Positions 1 to 6,212 are shown, counted from the stretch's first letter. The stretch: DNA of 6,383 nt from SIG440 sp045645485 (GCA_045645485.1 JAZRIX010000068.1:1-6383), one strand, 5' to 3'. The notes: a model not told the origin generated them from the sequence alone. A program made the numbers and translations.

Positions 1-576
1 GAGTGCGTCCTCACCCGAATATAAATCGCATCGATCCTTGACAAGGCGAAGGGTTTCCATCGTCTTGCTCATGTTGCCGCCTGCATCTTTAATGCCTGCG
101 ATATTAGGAATATCCGCAATCTTATTCATGGTAGCCGGTTGAATTTCCACGCCCGTACGCCCGGGAACGTTGTAAGCGATGACGGGGATAGACACCGCCT
201 CGCAAATCGCCTTGTAATAAGCGATAAGCCCGTTTTGCGTACATTTATTATAGTAGGGGGTGACGGCGAGTAATCCGTCTGCACCCATGCGTTCTGCTTT
301 TTTCGCCATTCTCACGGCTTTTTCGGTGTTGTTACTGCCGCAACCGAAAATAATTTTCGTGCGCCCTGCAACCGCCTTGACTGCAAATTCCATAACGGCG
401 TCAATCTCTTCGCTTGTCATCGTGGACGGCTCGCCCGTCGTGCCTAAAAAGACGATGGCGTCCGTACCGCCTGCGATTTGGTGCTCAACGAGCCTCGAAA
501 ACGCCTCGAAGTTTACGCCCTTTTCATCAAACGGGGTGATGATAGCCGTTGCACTGCCTTTCAAAAATCCTTTCAT
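1..576 (-). CDS. dapA: 4-hydroxy-tetrahydrodipicolinate synthase, 3' end outside window
   Basis: Condenses pyruvate with aspartate semialdehyde, the first committed step of the lysine/diaminopimelate pathway; a cytosolic TIM-barrel aldolase. I translated the reverse strand from the ATG at 576 and obtained 192 in-frame codons up to the window edge; the family is usually about 290-300 residues, so roughly the last third is missing. Visible family landmarks are GTTGE (residues 45-49, the Thr-Thr pyruvate site), TPYYNK (106-111, with the catalytic-triad Tyr), YNVPGRTG (135-142, the Tyr that protonates and the Arg that binds substrate) and GIKDAGGN (161-168), whose Lys163 is the Schiff-base lysine. 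All expected catalytic residues in the visible part are present. It lies 33 nt downstream of asd, so the two are probably co-transcribed. The Shine-Dalgarno AAGGGAGA (589-596) sits 12 nt from the ATG, which is rather far. The gene is GC- and CpG-rich compared with the genes to its right. Confidence 0.96.
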   Translation of the reverse strand, partial: MKGFLKGSATAIITPFDEKGVNFEAFSRLVEHQIAGGTDAIVFLGTTGEPSTMTSEEIDAVMEFAVKAVAGRTKIIFGCGSNNTEKAVRMAKKAERMGADGLLAVTPYYNKCTQNGLIAYYKAICEAVSIPVIAYNVPGRTGVEIQPATMNKIADIPNIAGIKDAGGNMSKTMETLRLVKDRCDLYSGEDAL

Positions 577-588
577 AGTACTTTCTAT

Positions 589-596
589 TCTCCCTT
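589..596 (-). promoter_or_regulatory. Ribosome binding site of dapA
   Basis: Reading the minus strand, AAGGGAGA lies 12 nt upstream of the dapA ATG in the 33-nt asd-dapA gap (577-609). It is the only purine-rich anti-16S match in the gap. The spacing is longer than the usual 5-9 nt. No promoter or terminator fits in the gap, which supports co-transcription from the asd promoter. Confidence 0.6.
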
Positions 597-609
597 GATT
601 GTTTTTTAA

Positions 610-1689
610 TTAGTCGAAATATCCTTTCGCTGCAAGAAGCTCGGCAAGTAGCACTGCGCCGCCCGCCGCACCACGCAAAGTGTTGTGGGAAAGCCCGATA
701 AATTTATAATCGTACGCCGTATCTTCACGCAGTCTGCCCGCCGACACGCTCATGCCGTTGCCTTCCATGCGGTCGAGCTTGGCTTGAGGACGGTTATCCT
801 CTTCAAAGTAGTTGAGGAACTGTTTGGGAGCTGAAGGAAGCTCAAGCTCCTGAGGAACACCCTTGAAGTTCTTCCAGTCTTCCTTTATCTGTTCAATTGT
901 GGGTTTGTTTTCAAATCTTACAAAAACAGCCGCTGTATGACCGTCAGATACAGGAACACGGAGACACTGTGTTGTTATTGCAGGAGACACTGCATCAACA
1001 ATCTCATCGCCTTCAATCTTACCCCAGATTTTGAGAGGTTCGATTTCGCTCTTTTCTTCCTCGCCGCCAATGTAGGGAATGAGGTTGTCAACCATTTCAG
1101 GCCATGTTTCAAAGGTCTTACCAGCACCTGAGATTGCCTGATATGTGCAGGCAAGTACATCCTTGATACCGTACTTCATCAAAGGATGGAGTGCAGGAAC
1201 ATAGCTCTGGAGTGAGCAGTTTGACTTAACTGATACAAAGCCTCTCTTTGTGCCGAGTCTCTTTCTTTGAGCCGCAATAATTTCTGCATGCTCGGGATTG
1301 ATTTCGGGAACAATCATGGGAACGTCCTTTGTATGTCTGTGTGCTGAGTTGTTTGAAACAACAGGACATTCAGCTTTTGCATAAGCTTCTTCCAAAGCTT
1401 TGATTTCGTCCTTCTTCATATCAACGGCACAGAATACAAAATCTACCTGAGCTGCAATCTTTTCGATATCTGCAGTTGCATCGTAGATAACCATATCCTT
1501 TACCTTTTCGGGAATTTCAACGGTCATTGCCCAACGGTTGCCCACAGCTTCTGTATACTTTTTGCCTGCACTTCTTGAAGATGCCGCAAGCACCTTTATG
1601 TTGAACCAGGGATGCTCTGCAAGCAATGTAATAAATCTCTGTCCCACCATACCGGTAGCACCGATAATTCCTACGTTATAAGTTTTCAT
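610..1689 (-). CDS. asd: Aspartate-semialdehyde dehydrogenase (archaeal/fungal-type subfamily)
   Basis: Reduces aspartyl phosphate to aspartate semialdehyde with NADPH, at the branch point to lysine/diaminopimelate, threonine and methionine. The 359-residue product begins with the Rossmann motif GIIGATGMVGQRF (residues 7-19). It carries SNCSLQ with the nucleophile Cys158, and RVPVSDGHTAAV with the acid/base His251. It ends with the conserved segment LSHNTLRGAAGGAVLLAE (333-350). The NCS active-site form and the length of about 350-360 residues fit the archaeal/fungal subfamily better than the classical E. coli type; this is a judgement from motifs, not a tree. AAGGAGG at 1701-1707 precedes the ATG by 11 nt. 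A consensus promoter lies just upstream and dapA follows. The frame is intact, but composition changes abruptly around codons 283-305: the 3' end resembles dapA and the rest is CpG-poor. Confidence 0.97.
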   Translation of the reverse strand: MKTYNVGIIGATGMVGQRFITLLAEHPWFNIKVLAASSRSAGKKYTEAVGNRWAMTVEIPEKVKDMVIYDATADIEKIAAQVDFVFCAVDMKKDEIKALEEAYAKAECPVVSNNSAHRHTKDVPMIVPEINPEHAEIIAAQRKRLGTKRGFVSVKSNCSLQSYVPALHPLMKYGIKDVLACTYQAISGAGKTFETWPEMVDNLIPYIGGEEEKSEIEPLKIWGKIEGDEIVDAVSPAITTQCLRVPVSDGHTAAVFVRFENKPTIEQIKEDWKNFKGVPQELELPSAPKQFLNYFEEDNRPQAKLDRMEGNGMSVSAGRLREDTAYDYKFIGLSHNTLRGAAGGAVLLAELLAAKGYFD

Positions 1690-1700
1690 TATTTATAAGT

Positions 1701-1707
1701 CCTCCTT
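1701..1707 (-). promoter_or_regulatory. Ribosome binding site of asd
   Basis: On the minus strand AAGGAGG, a full anti-16S match, lies 11 nt before the ATG at 1689. It fixes the start of asd at the codon just before the Rossmann motif. Confidence 0.85.
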
Positions 1708-1729
1708 ATGTATTTATTCTCTTGTAAAC

Positions 1730-1758
1730 ATTATATGATAATGCAGCCGGATTGTCAA
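1730..1758 (-). promoter_or_regulatory. Consensus sigma-A promoter of asd-dapA
   Basis: Reading the minus strand, TTGACA (plus coordinates 1753-1758) is followed by a 17-nt spacer and TATAAT (1730-1735). Both hexamers and the spacer are perfect consensus. The stretch upstream of the -35 is very A/T-rich, like an UP element. The expected transcription start near 1722-1724 gives a leader of about 33 nt, too short for a lysine riboswitch or T-box. From the sequence alone the operon therefore looks strongly and rather constitutively transcribed, unless a repressor binds over the promoter. Confidence 0.88.
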
Positions 1759-1862
1759 TTATTTTTTGTAACACAATTTTAACATAAAATAGAAGGATTT
1801 TCACCAATATTTGTCGAATTTTTTGAATAGGGTTAAATATTGACGTTGGGACGTGTATAATA

Positions 1863-3461
1863 ATGAAATTAAAATCAAAAAACATCTCTATGATTATATT
1901 GTTGCTTGTATGCCTTTTTATGTCAGGCATAATCACAAGTGCCGCTGAATACCACAGCACTCTCCGTGTGGGTATATATTACGGTTCTGATACAGTATAT
2001 TCTCTGACGCTGGACAGTGACTGCGGCTTTGAGGTAGGTTATTCCACCGGCAGGGATTTCCACTCCCTTGACAAAATTCAGGACACATCCGTAAAGGTTT
2101 CAAAAAGTCCTTCAGGAACATATCACCTGCTTTATTCATCCCACGGTTCAGCAGCAGAGCTTTCATCTGCACTGAAAGCTCTCCGTGATTCGGGTATAAA
2201 TGCCTTTCCTGCTTACTACAATTCTAAGTATTGTGCATTCGGCGGAACATTTGCAAACAGCAACGACGCACAGTGGCAGGCTGAAAACGGCTCTGTTTCC
2301 GCAACACCGGTTGCTGTGCCCCAAAATGCCGTACAGGTGACAAATGCCAAAACAGGAAGACCGATTTTTGTTTTTTCACACGACACGTATGGACTTGCTG
2401 TTTTTAGCGGAAACAGACAGGATGATGATTCCCTTATTTCAATCTCAGGCTCGGCACAGGGAACGTACCGTGGAGGCTTTGAATGCAAAACCCTTTCAGC
2501 AAACAACCTTACCGTTGTAAATATTGTTCCCACAGAATCCTATCTCTACAGCGTTGTAGGGCGTGAAATGTCTCCGTCATGGCATGTTGAAGCACTGAAG
2601 GCTCAGGCAGTATGTGCAAGAAACTTTGCTCTCGGCAGAATAAACTATCACAGCAAATATGGCTTTGACGTATGCCGCACAGTTTGCTGTCAGGCATACC
2701 ACAATCAGGCAGACAAAACAGCCAGTGTCCGTGACGCAGTTGACGGAACCCACGGAAAGCTGTTATTCTATCAGAACGAGCCTGCCCAGACCTTCTATTC
2801 ATCCTCAATGGGTTCCAATACCGAAGACGTGAAAAATGTATGGGGAAGCTCCTTCCCGTATCTTGTAAGTGTTGATAACCCGTACGAAGACACCGAAAAT
2901 ATTACCAACGGAAAATGGACAAAAACACTTACCACCGAACGTGCAACAGAGCTTATGGCAAGCTACGGCATCGGCACCGTAACCGAAATTTCAGTACTTG
3001 AATACACAGATGCAGGCAGAGTACGCAAGCTTTTGGTAAAAGGTACTGAAGGAGAAAAAATCTTTGAACGTGACAAGTGCCGTACACTGTTCAGCGGTGT
3101 AACCTACAGTCTGAAATACACCGTTACAAAAGGCGGAGTTTCAACACCGCCCAAGGCATATGTTCTTTCTGACACAAAACCTGCAGAAAAAACTCTTAAT
3201 TCCGTTTCGGTTCTGTCGGAAAATGGCAGCACCGTAAGCATAAGCAAAAAGTATGCAGCAACTGACGGAAAAACTACAAAAACCTATGAAACGAAAACAA
3301 CCGGCGGCGACCCCGATACATACACCTTTACAGGTGAAGGTTGGGGACACAGCGTAGGCATGAGCCAATATGGTGCAAAGGGTATGGCAGAAGCAGGATT
3401 TACCTACGACAAGATTCTGACCCACTACTTCTCAGGCACACACATTGAACAGGCATACTAA
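1863..3461 (+). CDS. Secreted SpoIID/LytB-domain protein (probable peptidoglycan lytic transglycosylase)
   Basis: SpoIID proteins cleave glycan strands; the sporulation member acts in the septum during engulfment. The 532-residue product opens with a basic start and a hydrophobic stretch (residues 9-27, SAA-type cleavage near 26-28), hence export. Residues about 85-137 look like a SPOR-type module (inference). The SpoIID domain follows: PTESYLYSVVGREM (223-236) with Glu235 at the expected catalytic position, EALKAQAVCARNFA (243-256), a cysteine cluster CRTVCCQAY (271-279), SSSMGSNTEDV (313-323) and VDNPYE (337-342). It closes with GEGWGHSVGMSQYGAKGMA (491-509). A Ser/Thr/Lys-rich linker (about 421-485) precedes this last block. 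It is longer than classical SpoIID (about 340 residues), so I give no symbol: it may be SpoIID itself or a LytB-like paralogue. No in-frame ATG, GTG or TTG lies upstream of 1863, and no strong ribosome binding site is seen. queA follows after 22 nt. Confidence 0.9.
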   Translation: MKLKSKNISMIILLLVCLFMSGIITSAAEYHSTLRVGIYYGSDTVYSLTLDSDCGFEVGYSTGRDFHSLDKIQDTSVKVSKSPSGTYHLLYSSHGSAAELSSALKALRDSGINAFPAYYNSKYCAFGGTFANSNDAQWQAENGSVSATPVAVPQNAVQVTNAKTGRPIFVFSHDTYGLAVFSGNRQDDDSLISISGSAQGTYRGGFECKTLSANNLTVVNIVPTESYLYSVVGREMSPSWHVEALKAQAVCARNFALGRINYHSKYGFDVCRTVCCQAYHNQADKTASVRDAVDGTHGKLLFYQNEPAQTFYSSSMGSNTEDVKNVWGSSFPYLVSVDNPYEDTENITNGKWTKTLTTERATELMASYGIGTVTEISVLEYTDAGRVRKLLVKGTEGEKIFERDKCRTLFSGVTYSLKYTVTKGGVSTPPKAYVLSDTKPAEKTLNSVSVLSENGSTVSISKKYAATDGKTTKTYETKTTGGDPDTYTFTGEGWGHSVGMSQYGAKGMAEAGFTYDKILTHYFSGTHIEQAY

Positions 3462-3467
3462 AGCACG

Positions 3468-3473
3468 AAAGGA
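3468..3473 (+). promoter_or_regulatory. Ribosome binding site that selects the TTG start of queA
   Basis: AAAGGA lies 10 nt before TTG 3484, in the 22-nt gap after the SpoIID-like gene. The frame is also open from TTG 3445, but that codon lies inside the preceding gene and has only a weak CAGG upstream. Family homology begins right after 3484, so this site decides the start. Confidence 0.6.
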
Positions 3474-3483
3474 TACAGATACA

Positions 3484-4509
3484 TTGAACATAAAAGATTT
3501 TTACTATGATTTGCCACAGGAAATGATTGCACAAACACCCCTCAAGGACAGAACATCTTCAAAGCTTATGGTTCTTGACCGCAAAACGCATCAGATTTCC
3601 CATCGGCATTTCTACGACATATGCGATTATCTCAAACCCGGTGACTGTCTTGTTATGAACAACACCAGAGTTATTCCCGCACGCCTTTATGGTGTAAAAG
3701 AAGGCAGCGGCGGAAGAATTGAGTTTCTTCTTCTCAAACGACTCAGCATTGATACATGGGAGGTTATTCTTCGCCCCGGAAAGAAGGCAAAGGTTGGAAG
3801 CCGCTTTGAATTTGGCGAAGGACTTCTCAGAGCAGAGGTTACAGAAGTCCGTGATGACGGCAACCGTATTGTAAAATTTGAGTTTGACGGTATATGGGAA
3901 GAACTTCTTGACAAGCTTGGCGAAATGCCTCTTCCTCCCTATATTAAGGAAAAGCTGGAGGACAAAAACCGTTATCAGACAGTATATGCAAAATTTGAAG
4001 GTTCAGCTGCTGCTCCCACTGCAGGACTTCATTTCACCAACGAGCTTCTTGAAAAAATAAAGAAAATGGGCGTGAAGCTTGCTTTTGTCACACTGCATGT
4101 AGGTCTGGGCACCTTCCGCCCCGTATCTGTCGACAATATTGAGGAGCATCATATGCATTCGGAGTATTATGAAGTTTCAAAGGAAACTGCTGACATAATC
4201 AACGAAACCCGTAAATCAGGCGGCAGAATTATTGCCGTAGGAACTACTTCTGTGCGAACACTCGAATCAGTAGCAAAGGACGACGGAACAATCCCCGTAC
4301 AGTCGGGAGACACTCAGATATTCATTTATCCGGGATACAAGTTCAAGGTGATAGATGCACTCATCACAAACTTTCACCTTCCCGAATCAACACTTCTTAT
4401 GCTGATTTCGGCACTTTATGACAAAGAACATATTATGGATGCATACAAGGTTGCCATTGGTGAAAATTACAGATTCTTCAGTTTTGGCGATGCAATGCTG
4501 ATTGAATAA
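3484..4509 (+). CDS. queA: S-adenosylmethionine:tRNA ribosyltransferase-isomerase
   Basis: Transfers and isomerises the ribosyl part of S-adenosylmethionine onto preQ1 already in tRNA, giving epoxyqueuosine, the penultimate step to queuosine. From TTG 3484 the product is 341 residues, the family's usual length (about 340-356). The N-terminus NIKDFYYDLPQEMIAQTPL matches the normal QueA beginning. Further landmarks are NNTRVIPARL (59-68), PLPPYI (149-154), GSAAAPTAGLHF (173-184), LHVGLGTF (204-211), HHMHSE (222-227), VGTTSVRTLE (252-261) and TNFHLPESTLLML (295-307). No key block is missing. An in-frame TTG at 3445 would add 13 residues and overlap the upstream gene; I consider it less likely. 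No ATG is available at the N-terminus. tgt, the enzyme acting just before it, follows after 19 nt, so the two modification genes are coupled in one transcript. Confidence 0.96.
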   Translation: MNIKDFYYDLPQEMIAQTPLKDRTSSKLMVLDRKTHQISHRHFYDICDYLKPGDCLVMNNTRVIPARLYGVKEGSGGRIEFLLLKRLSIDTWEVILRPGKKAKVGSRFEFGEGLLRAEVTEVRDDGNRIVKFEFDGIWEELLDKLGEMPLPPYIKEKLEDKNRYQTVYAKFEGSAAAPTAGLHFTNELLEKIKKMGVKLAFVTLHVGLGTFRPVSVDNIEEHHMHSEYYEVSKETADIINETRKSGGRIIAVGTTSVRTLESVAKDDGTIPVQSGDTQIFIYPGYKFKVIDALITNFHLPESTLLMLISALYDKEHIMDAYKVAIGENYRFFSFGDAMLIE

Positions 4510-4511
4510 TC

Positions 4512-4520
4512 AAAGAAAGG
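4512..4520 (+). promoter_or_regulatory. Ribosome binding site that selects the ATG start of tgt
   Basis: AAAGAAAGG lies 8 nt upstream of ATG 4529 in the 19-nt queA-tgt gap. It favours this ATG over the in-frame TTG at 4502, which overlaps the end of queA. Confidence 0.7.
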
Positions 4521-4528
4521 TTTGCTAT

Positions 4529-5659
4529 ATGTTTAAATTAATCAAAAAAGAAGGAAATGCCCGACGCGGTGAATTCAAAACCGTACACGGCACTATACAG
4601 ACACCCGTTTTTATGAATGTAGGTACAGCCGCCGCAATCAAAGGCGGGCTTGACACTTTTGACCTGAAAGAAATCGGATGTCAGGTAGAGCTTTCAAACA
4701 CCTATCACCTCCACCTCCGTCCCGGTGACAAGGTAGTAAAACAAATGGGCGGTCTCCACAAGTTTATGAACTGGGACAGACCGATACTCACAGACAGCGG
4801 CGGATTTCAGGTATTCTCACTTTCAAAGCTGAGAAAAATCAAAGAAGAAGGCGTTTATTTTCAGTCACACATTGACGGGCATCATATTTTCATGGGACCG
4901 GAAGAGAGTATGCAGATTCAGTCAAATCTTGCATCAACCATCGCAATGGCTTTTGACGAATGTGTTGAAAACCCCTGTGAAAAGGATTACGCAAAAGCAT
5001 CCTCAGAAATGACGGTGCGCTGGCTGAAACGTTGCAAGGACGAAATGGCACGCCTCAACAAGCTTGATGATACAATAAACAAAAATCAGATGCTTTTTGG
5101 AATTAACCAAGGCAGTACCTATGCAGACTTGCGTATGGAAAATATGAAGCAGATTGCAGACCTTGACCTTGACGGATATGCAATCGGCGGTCTTGCTGTT
5201 GGAGAACCTGCAGAGGTTATGTATGAAATCATTGAGGCTGTTGAACCCTTTGCACCCGCCGACAAACCCAGATACCTTATGGGAGTGGGAACTCCCGAAA
5301 ATATAATCGAAGCAGTATACCGCGGTGTTGACTTTTTTGACTGCGTTATGCCAAGCCGCAATGCACGTCACGGAACGCTGTTCACAAGTCTTGGTATGGT
5401 AAACATCAATAACGCCAAATATGAGACTGACGACACCCCCCTTGATCCCAACTGCAACTGTCACACCTGCCGCAACTTCTCAAAGGCTTACCTGAGACAT
5501 CTGTTCAAAGCCAACGAGATTCTTGCTCTTCGTCTTGCAGTCATTCACAACCTTTCATTCTATAACAAGCTTATGAAGGATATACGCACCGCATTGGACA
5601 ATAACTGCTTTGAAGACTTCAGGAAAGCAACCATTGGAAAACTTTCCCAAAGAATTTAA
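4529..5659 (+). CDS. tgt: Queuine/preQ1 tRNA-guanine transglycosylase
   Basis: Exchanges guanine 34 for the queuosine precursor preQ1 in tRNAs for Asp, Asn, His and Tyr; cytosolic, TIM-barrel, zinc-containing. From ATG 4529 the product is 376 residues, as in E. coli (375) and B. subtilis (381). ILTDSGGFQVFSL (86-98) carries Asp89, the general base. NQGSTYADLR (193-202) and GGLAVGE (220-226) form the substrate pocket. FFDCVMPSRNARHG (269-282) carries Asp271, the expected nucleophile. The zinc site is complete: Cys309, Cys311, Cys314 (CNCHTC) and His340. The frame stays open back to a TTG at 4502 overlapping queA, but the ribosome binding site and family N-terminus (FKLIKKEGNARRGEF) support 4529. 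It is the last gene of the SpoIID-like - queA - tgt unit, since a new promoter follows. I see no GC-rich hairpin with a T-run after the stop. Confidence 0.97.
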   Translation: MFKLIKKEGNARRGEFKTVHGTIQTPVFMNVGTAAAIKGGLDTFDLKEIGCQVELSNTYHLHLRPGDKVVKQMGGLHKFMNWDRPILTDSGGFQVFSLSKLRKIKEEGVYFQSHIDGHHIFMGPEESMQIQSNLASTIAMAFDECVENPCEKDYAKASSEMTVRWLKRCKDEMARLNKLDDTINKNQMLFGINQGSTYADLRMENMKQIADLDLDGYAIGGLAVGEPAEVMYEIIEAVEPFAPADKPRYLMGVGTPENIIEAVYRGVDFFDCVMPSRNARHGTLFTSLGMVNINNAKYETDDTPLDPNCNCHTCRNFSKAYLRHLFKANEILALRLAVIHNLSFYNKLMKDIRTALDNNCFEDFRKATIGKLSQRI

Positions 5660-5691
5660 TAAAATTTTAACAATAAATGTCATTTTTCCTC

Positions 5692-5720
5692 TTGCATTAT
5701 TTACAAAAAGAGGTTATAAT
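5692..5720 (+). promoter_or_regulatory. Sigma-A promoter of yajC
   Basis: TTGCAT (5692-5697), a 17-nt spacer and TATAAT (5715-5720): five of six plus six of six consensus matches. Transcription should start near 5727, giving a leader of about 50 nt before yajC. The promoter sits in the 119-nt gap after tgt (5660-5778), so yajC can be expressed independently of the queuosine genes. Confidence 0.82.
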
Positions 5721-5736
5721 GATTGATATGCTAAAT

Positions 5737-5754
5737 TCGGGACAAGATTCCCGA
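5737..5754 (+). promoter_or_regulatory. Perfect hairpin in the yajC leader
   Basis: TCGGGA (5737-5742), a 6-nt loop and TCCCGA (5749-5754) form a perfect 6-bp stem. It lies just downstream of the predicted transcription start and 10 nt before the AGGAGG at 5765-5770. No T-run follows, so it is not an intrinsic terminator. It may stabilise the 5' end or affect initiation; its function is unknown. Because the repeat is symmetric, a DNA-binding site is also possible. Confidence 0.5.
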
Positions 5755-5778
5755 TTATAAATTCAGGAGGTAAAAGAT

Positions 5779-6159
5779 ATGTTTATTACAGCATTTGCTC
5801 AAGGCACAGGTGCAGGCGCAGCTGCTCCCGCAGGTATGGGTTTTGCACCCATTATTATGATGGTTCTTATGCTTGTGGTTTTCTACTTCATTCTCATAAG
5901 ACCTCAGAAGAAAAAGGAAAAAGAGCTCAAAAATATGCTCGCAGCTCTCAAAAAAGGTGATGAAGTTGCCACAATCGGCGGTATTCACGGAAAAATCGCC
6001 AGAATCAAGGATGACCTCTTTGTTCTTGAAACAGGTATCGGCACAGATAAGTCATATATCACTGTTGACCGCAGTGCAGTAAGCCGTTTTCTCAAGAGAG
6101 GTCCCGAAGTTATCGAAGAACTCGACCTTGACGAAATACCGGAAAACACAGCTGAATAG
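5779..6159 (+). CDS. yajC: Preprotein translocase accessory subunit YajC
   Basis: Small inner-membrane protein that associates with SecDF and the SecYEG channel; generally not essential. The product has 126 residues. A short Ala/Gly-rich N-terminus precedes a single membrane helix (about 22-40). Then come the family hallmark RPQKKKEKE (41-49) and the cytosolic domain GDEVATIGGIHGKI (60-73). The acidic tail (about 111-126) is variable in the family. AGGAGG at 5765-5770 lies 8 nt before the ATG, which fixes the start. The gene has its own promoter (5692-5720), a leader hairpin and a strong terminator, so it looks like a largely self-contained transcription unit. Its position after queA-tgt is the classic order; secD and secF normally come next. 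Confidence 0.96.
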   Translation: MFITAFAQGTGAGAAAPAGMGFAPIIMMVLMLVVFYFILIRPQKKKEKELKNMLAALKKGDEVATIGGIHGKIARIKDDLFVLETGIGTDKSYITVDRSAVSRFLKRGPEVIEELDLDEIPENTAE

Positions 6160-6164
6160 TGTCT

Positions 6165-6199
6165 TATGCTCTTCTTGCAAAAAGAAGAGCATATTTTTT
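6165..6199 (+). terminator. Rho-independent terminator after yajC
   Basis: A perfect 12-bp stem (6165-6176 paired with 6182-6193; arm core TGCTCTTCTT), a 5-nt loop GCAAA and a run of six T (6194-6199). It starts 6 nt after the yajC stop. The following gene's Shine-Dalgarno begins about where the T-run ends. Confidence 0.92.
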
Positions 6200-6205
6200 A
6201 GGGGG
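6200..6205 (+). promoter_or_regulatory. Ribosome binding site of the right-edge gene
   Basis: AGGGGG lies 7 nt before ATG 6213, directly adjoining the terminator T-run. It supports the partial reading frame as a real gene even though only its beginning is visible. Confidence 0.65.
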
Positions 6206-6212
6206 TAATATT

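Larger units (their letters stand above)
1690..1862. other. Divergent intergenic region between asd and the SpoIID-like gene
   Basis: This 173-nt A/T-rich gap holds the asd ribosome binding site and promoter on the minus strand. On the plus strand I see only weak candidates for the SpoIID-like gene. One is TTGTCG (1811-1816), 16-nt spacer, TTAAAT (1833-1838). The other is the pair AAATATT (1835-1841), 14 nt, TATAAT (1856-1861), which has sigma-E-like spacing but would start transcription inside the coding region. TTGTaacACAA (1767-1777) is a small inverted repeat upstream of the asd promoter with no recognisable operator identity. No tRNA, small RNA or terminator is apparent. Confidence 0.6.

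Noticed and set aside
260..598. 112-codon plus-strand open frame opposite dapA
   Set aside because: It lies antisense to a clearly recognised dapA with intact catalytic motifs, has no ribosome binding site and no recognisable domain; a compositional shadow.
1767..1777. TTGTaacACAA as a regulator operator upstream of asd
   Set aside because: The arms are only 4 bp in A/T-rich DNA and do not match an operator I know, such as Rex.
1835..1861. Sigma-E-like or sigma-A-like promoter using TATAAT at 1856-1861
   Set aside because: Transcription would begin after the ATG at 1863 that the signal peptide needs, and the -10 fits sigma-E poorly. Kept only as a remark in the intergenic entry and in a finding.
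1706..1960. 84-codon minus-strand frame across the intergenic region and the SpoIID-like N-terminus
   Set aside because: It covers the asd promoter and the antisense of a signal peptide. Its hydrophobic, Ile/Phe-rich product is what A/T-rich DNA yields by chance.
5003..5464. 153-codon minus-strand frame opposite tgt
   Set aside because: It is entirely antisense to the most conserved part of tgt, including the nucleophile and zinc regions, and has no own start signals.
5660..5690. Terminator after tgt
   Set aside because: The stretch is A/T-rich with T-runs but has no GC-containing stem.
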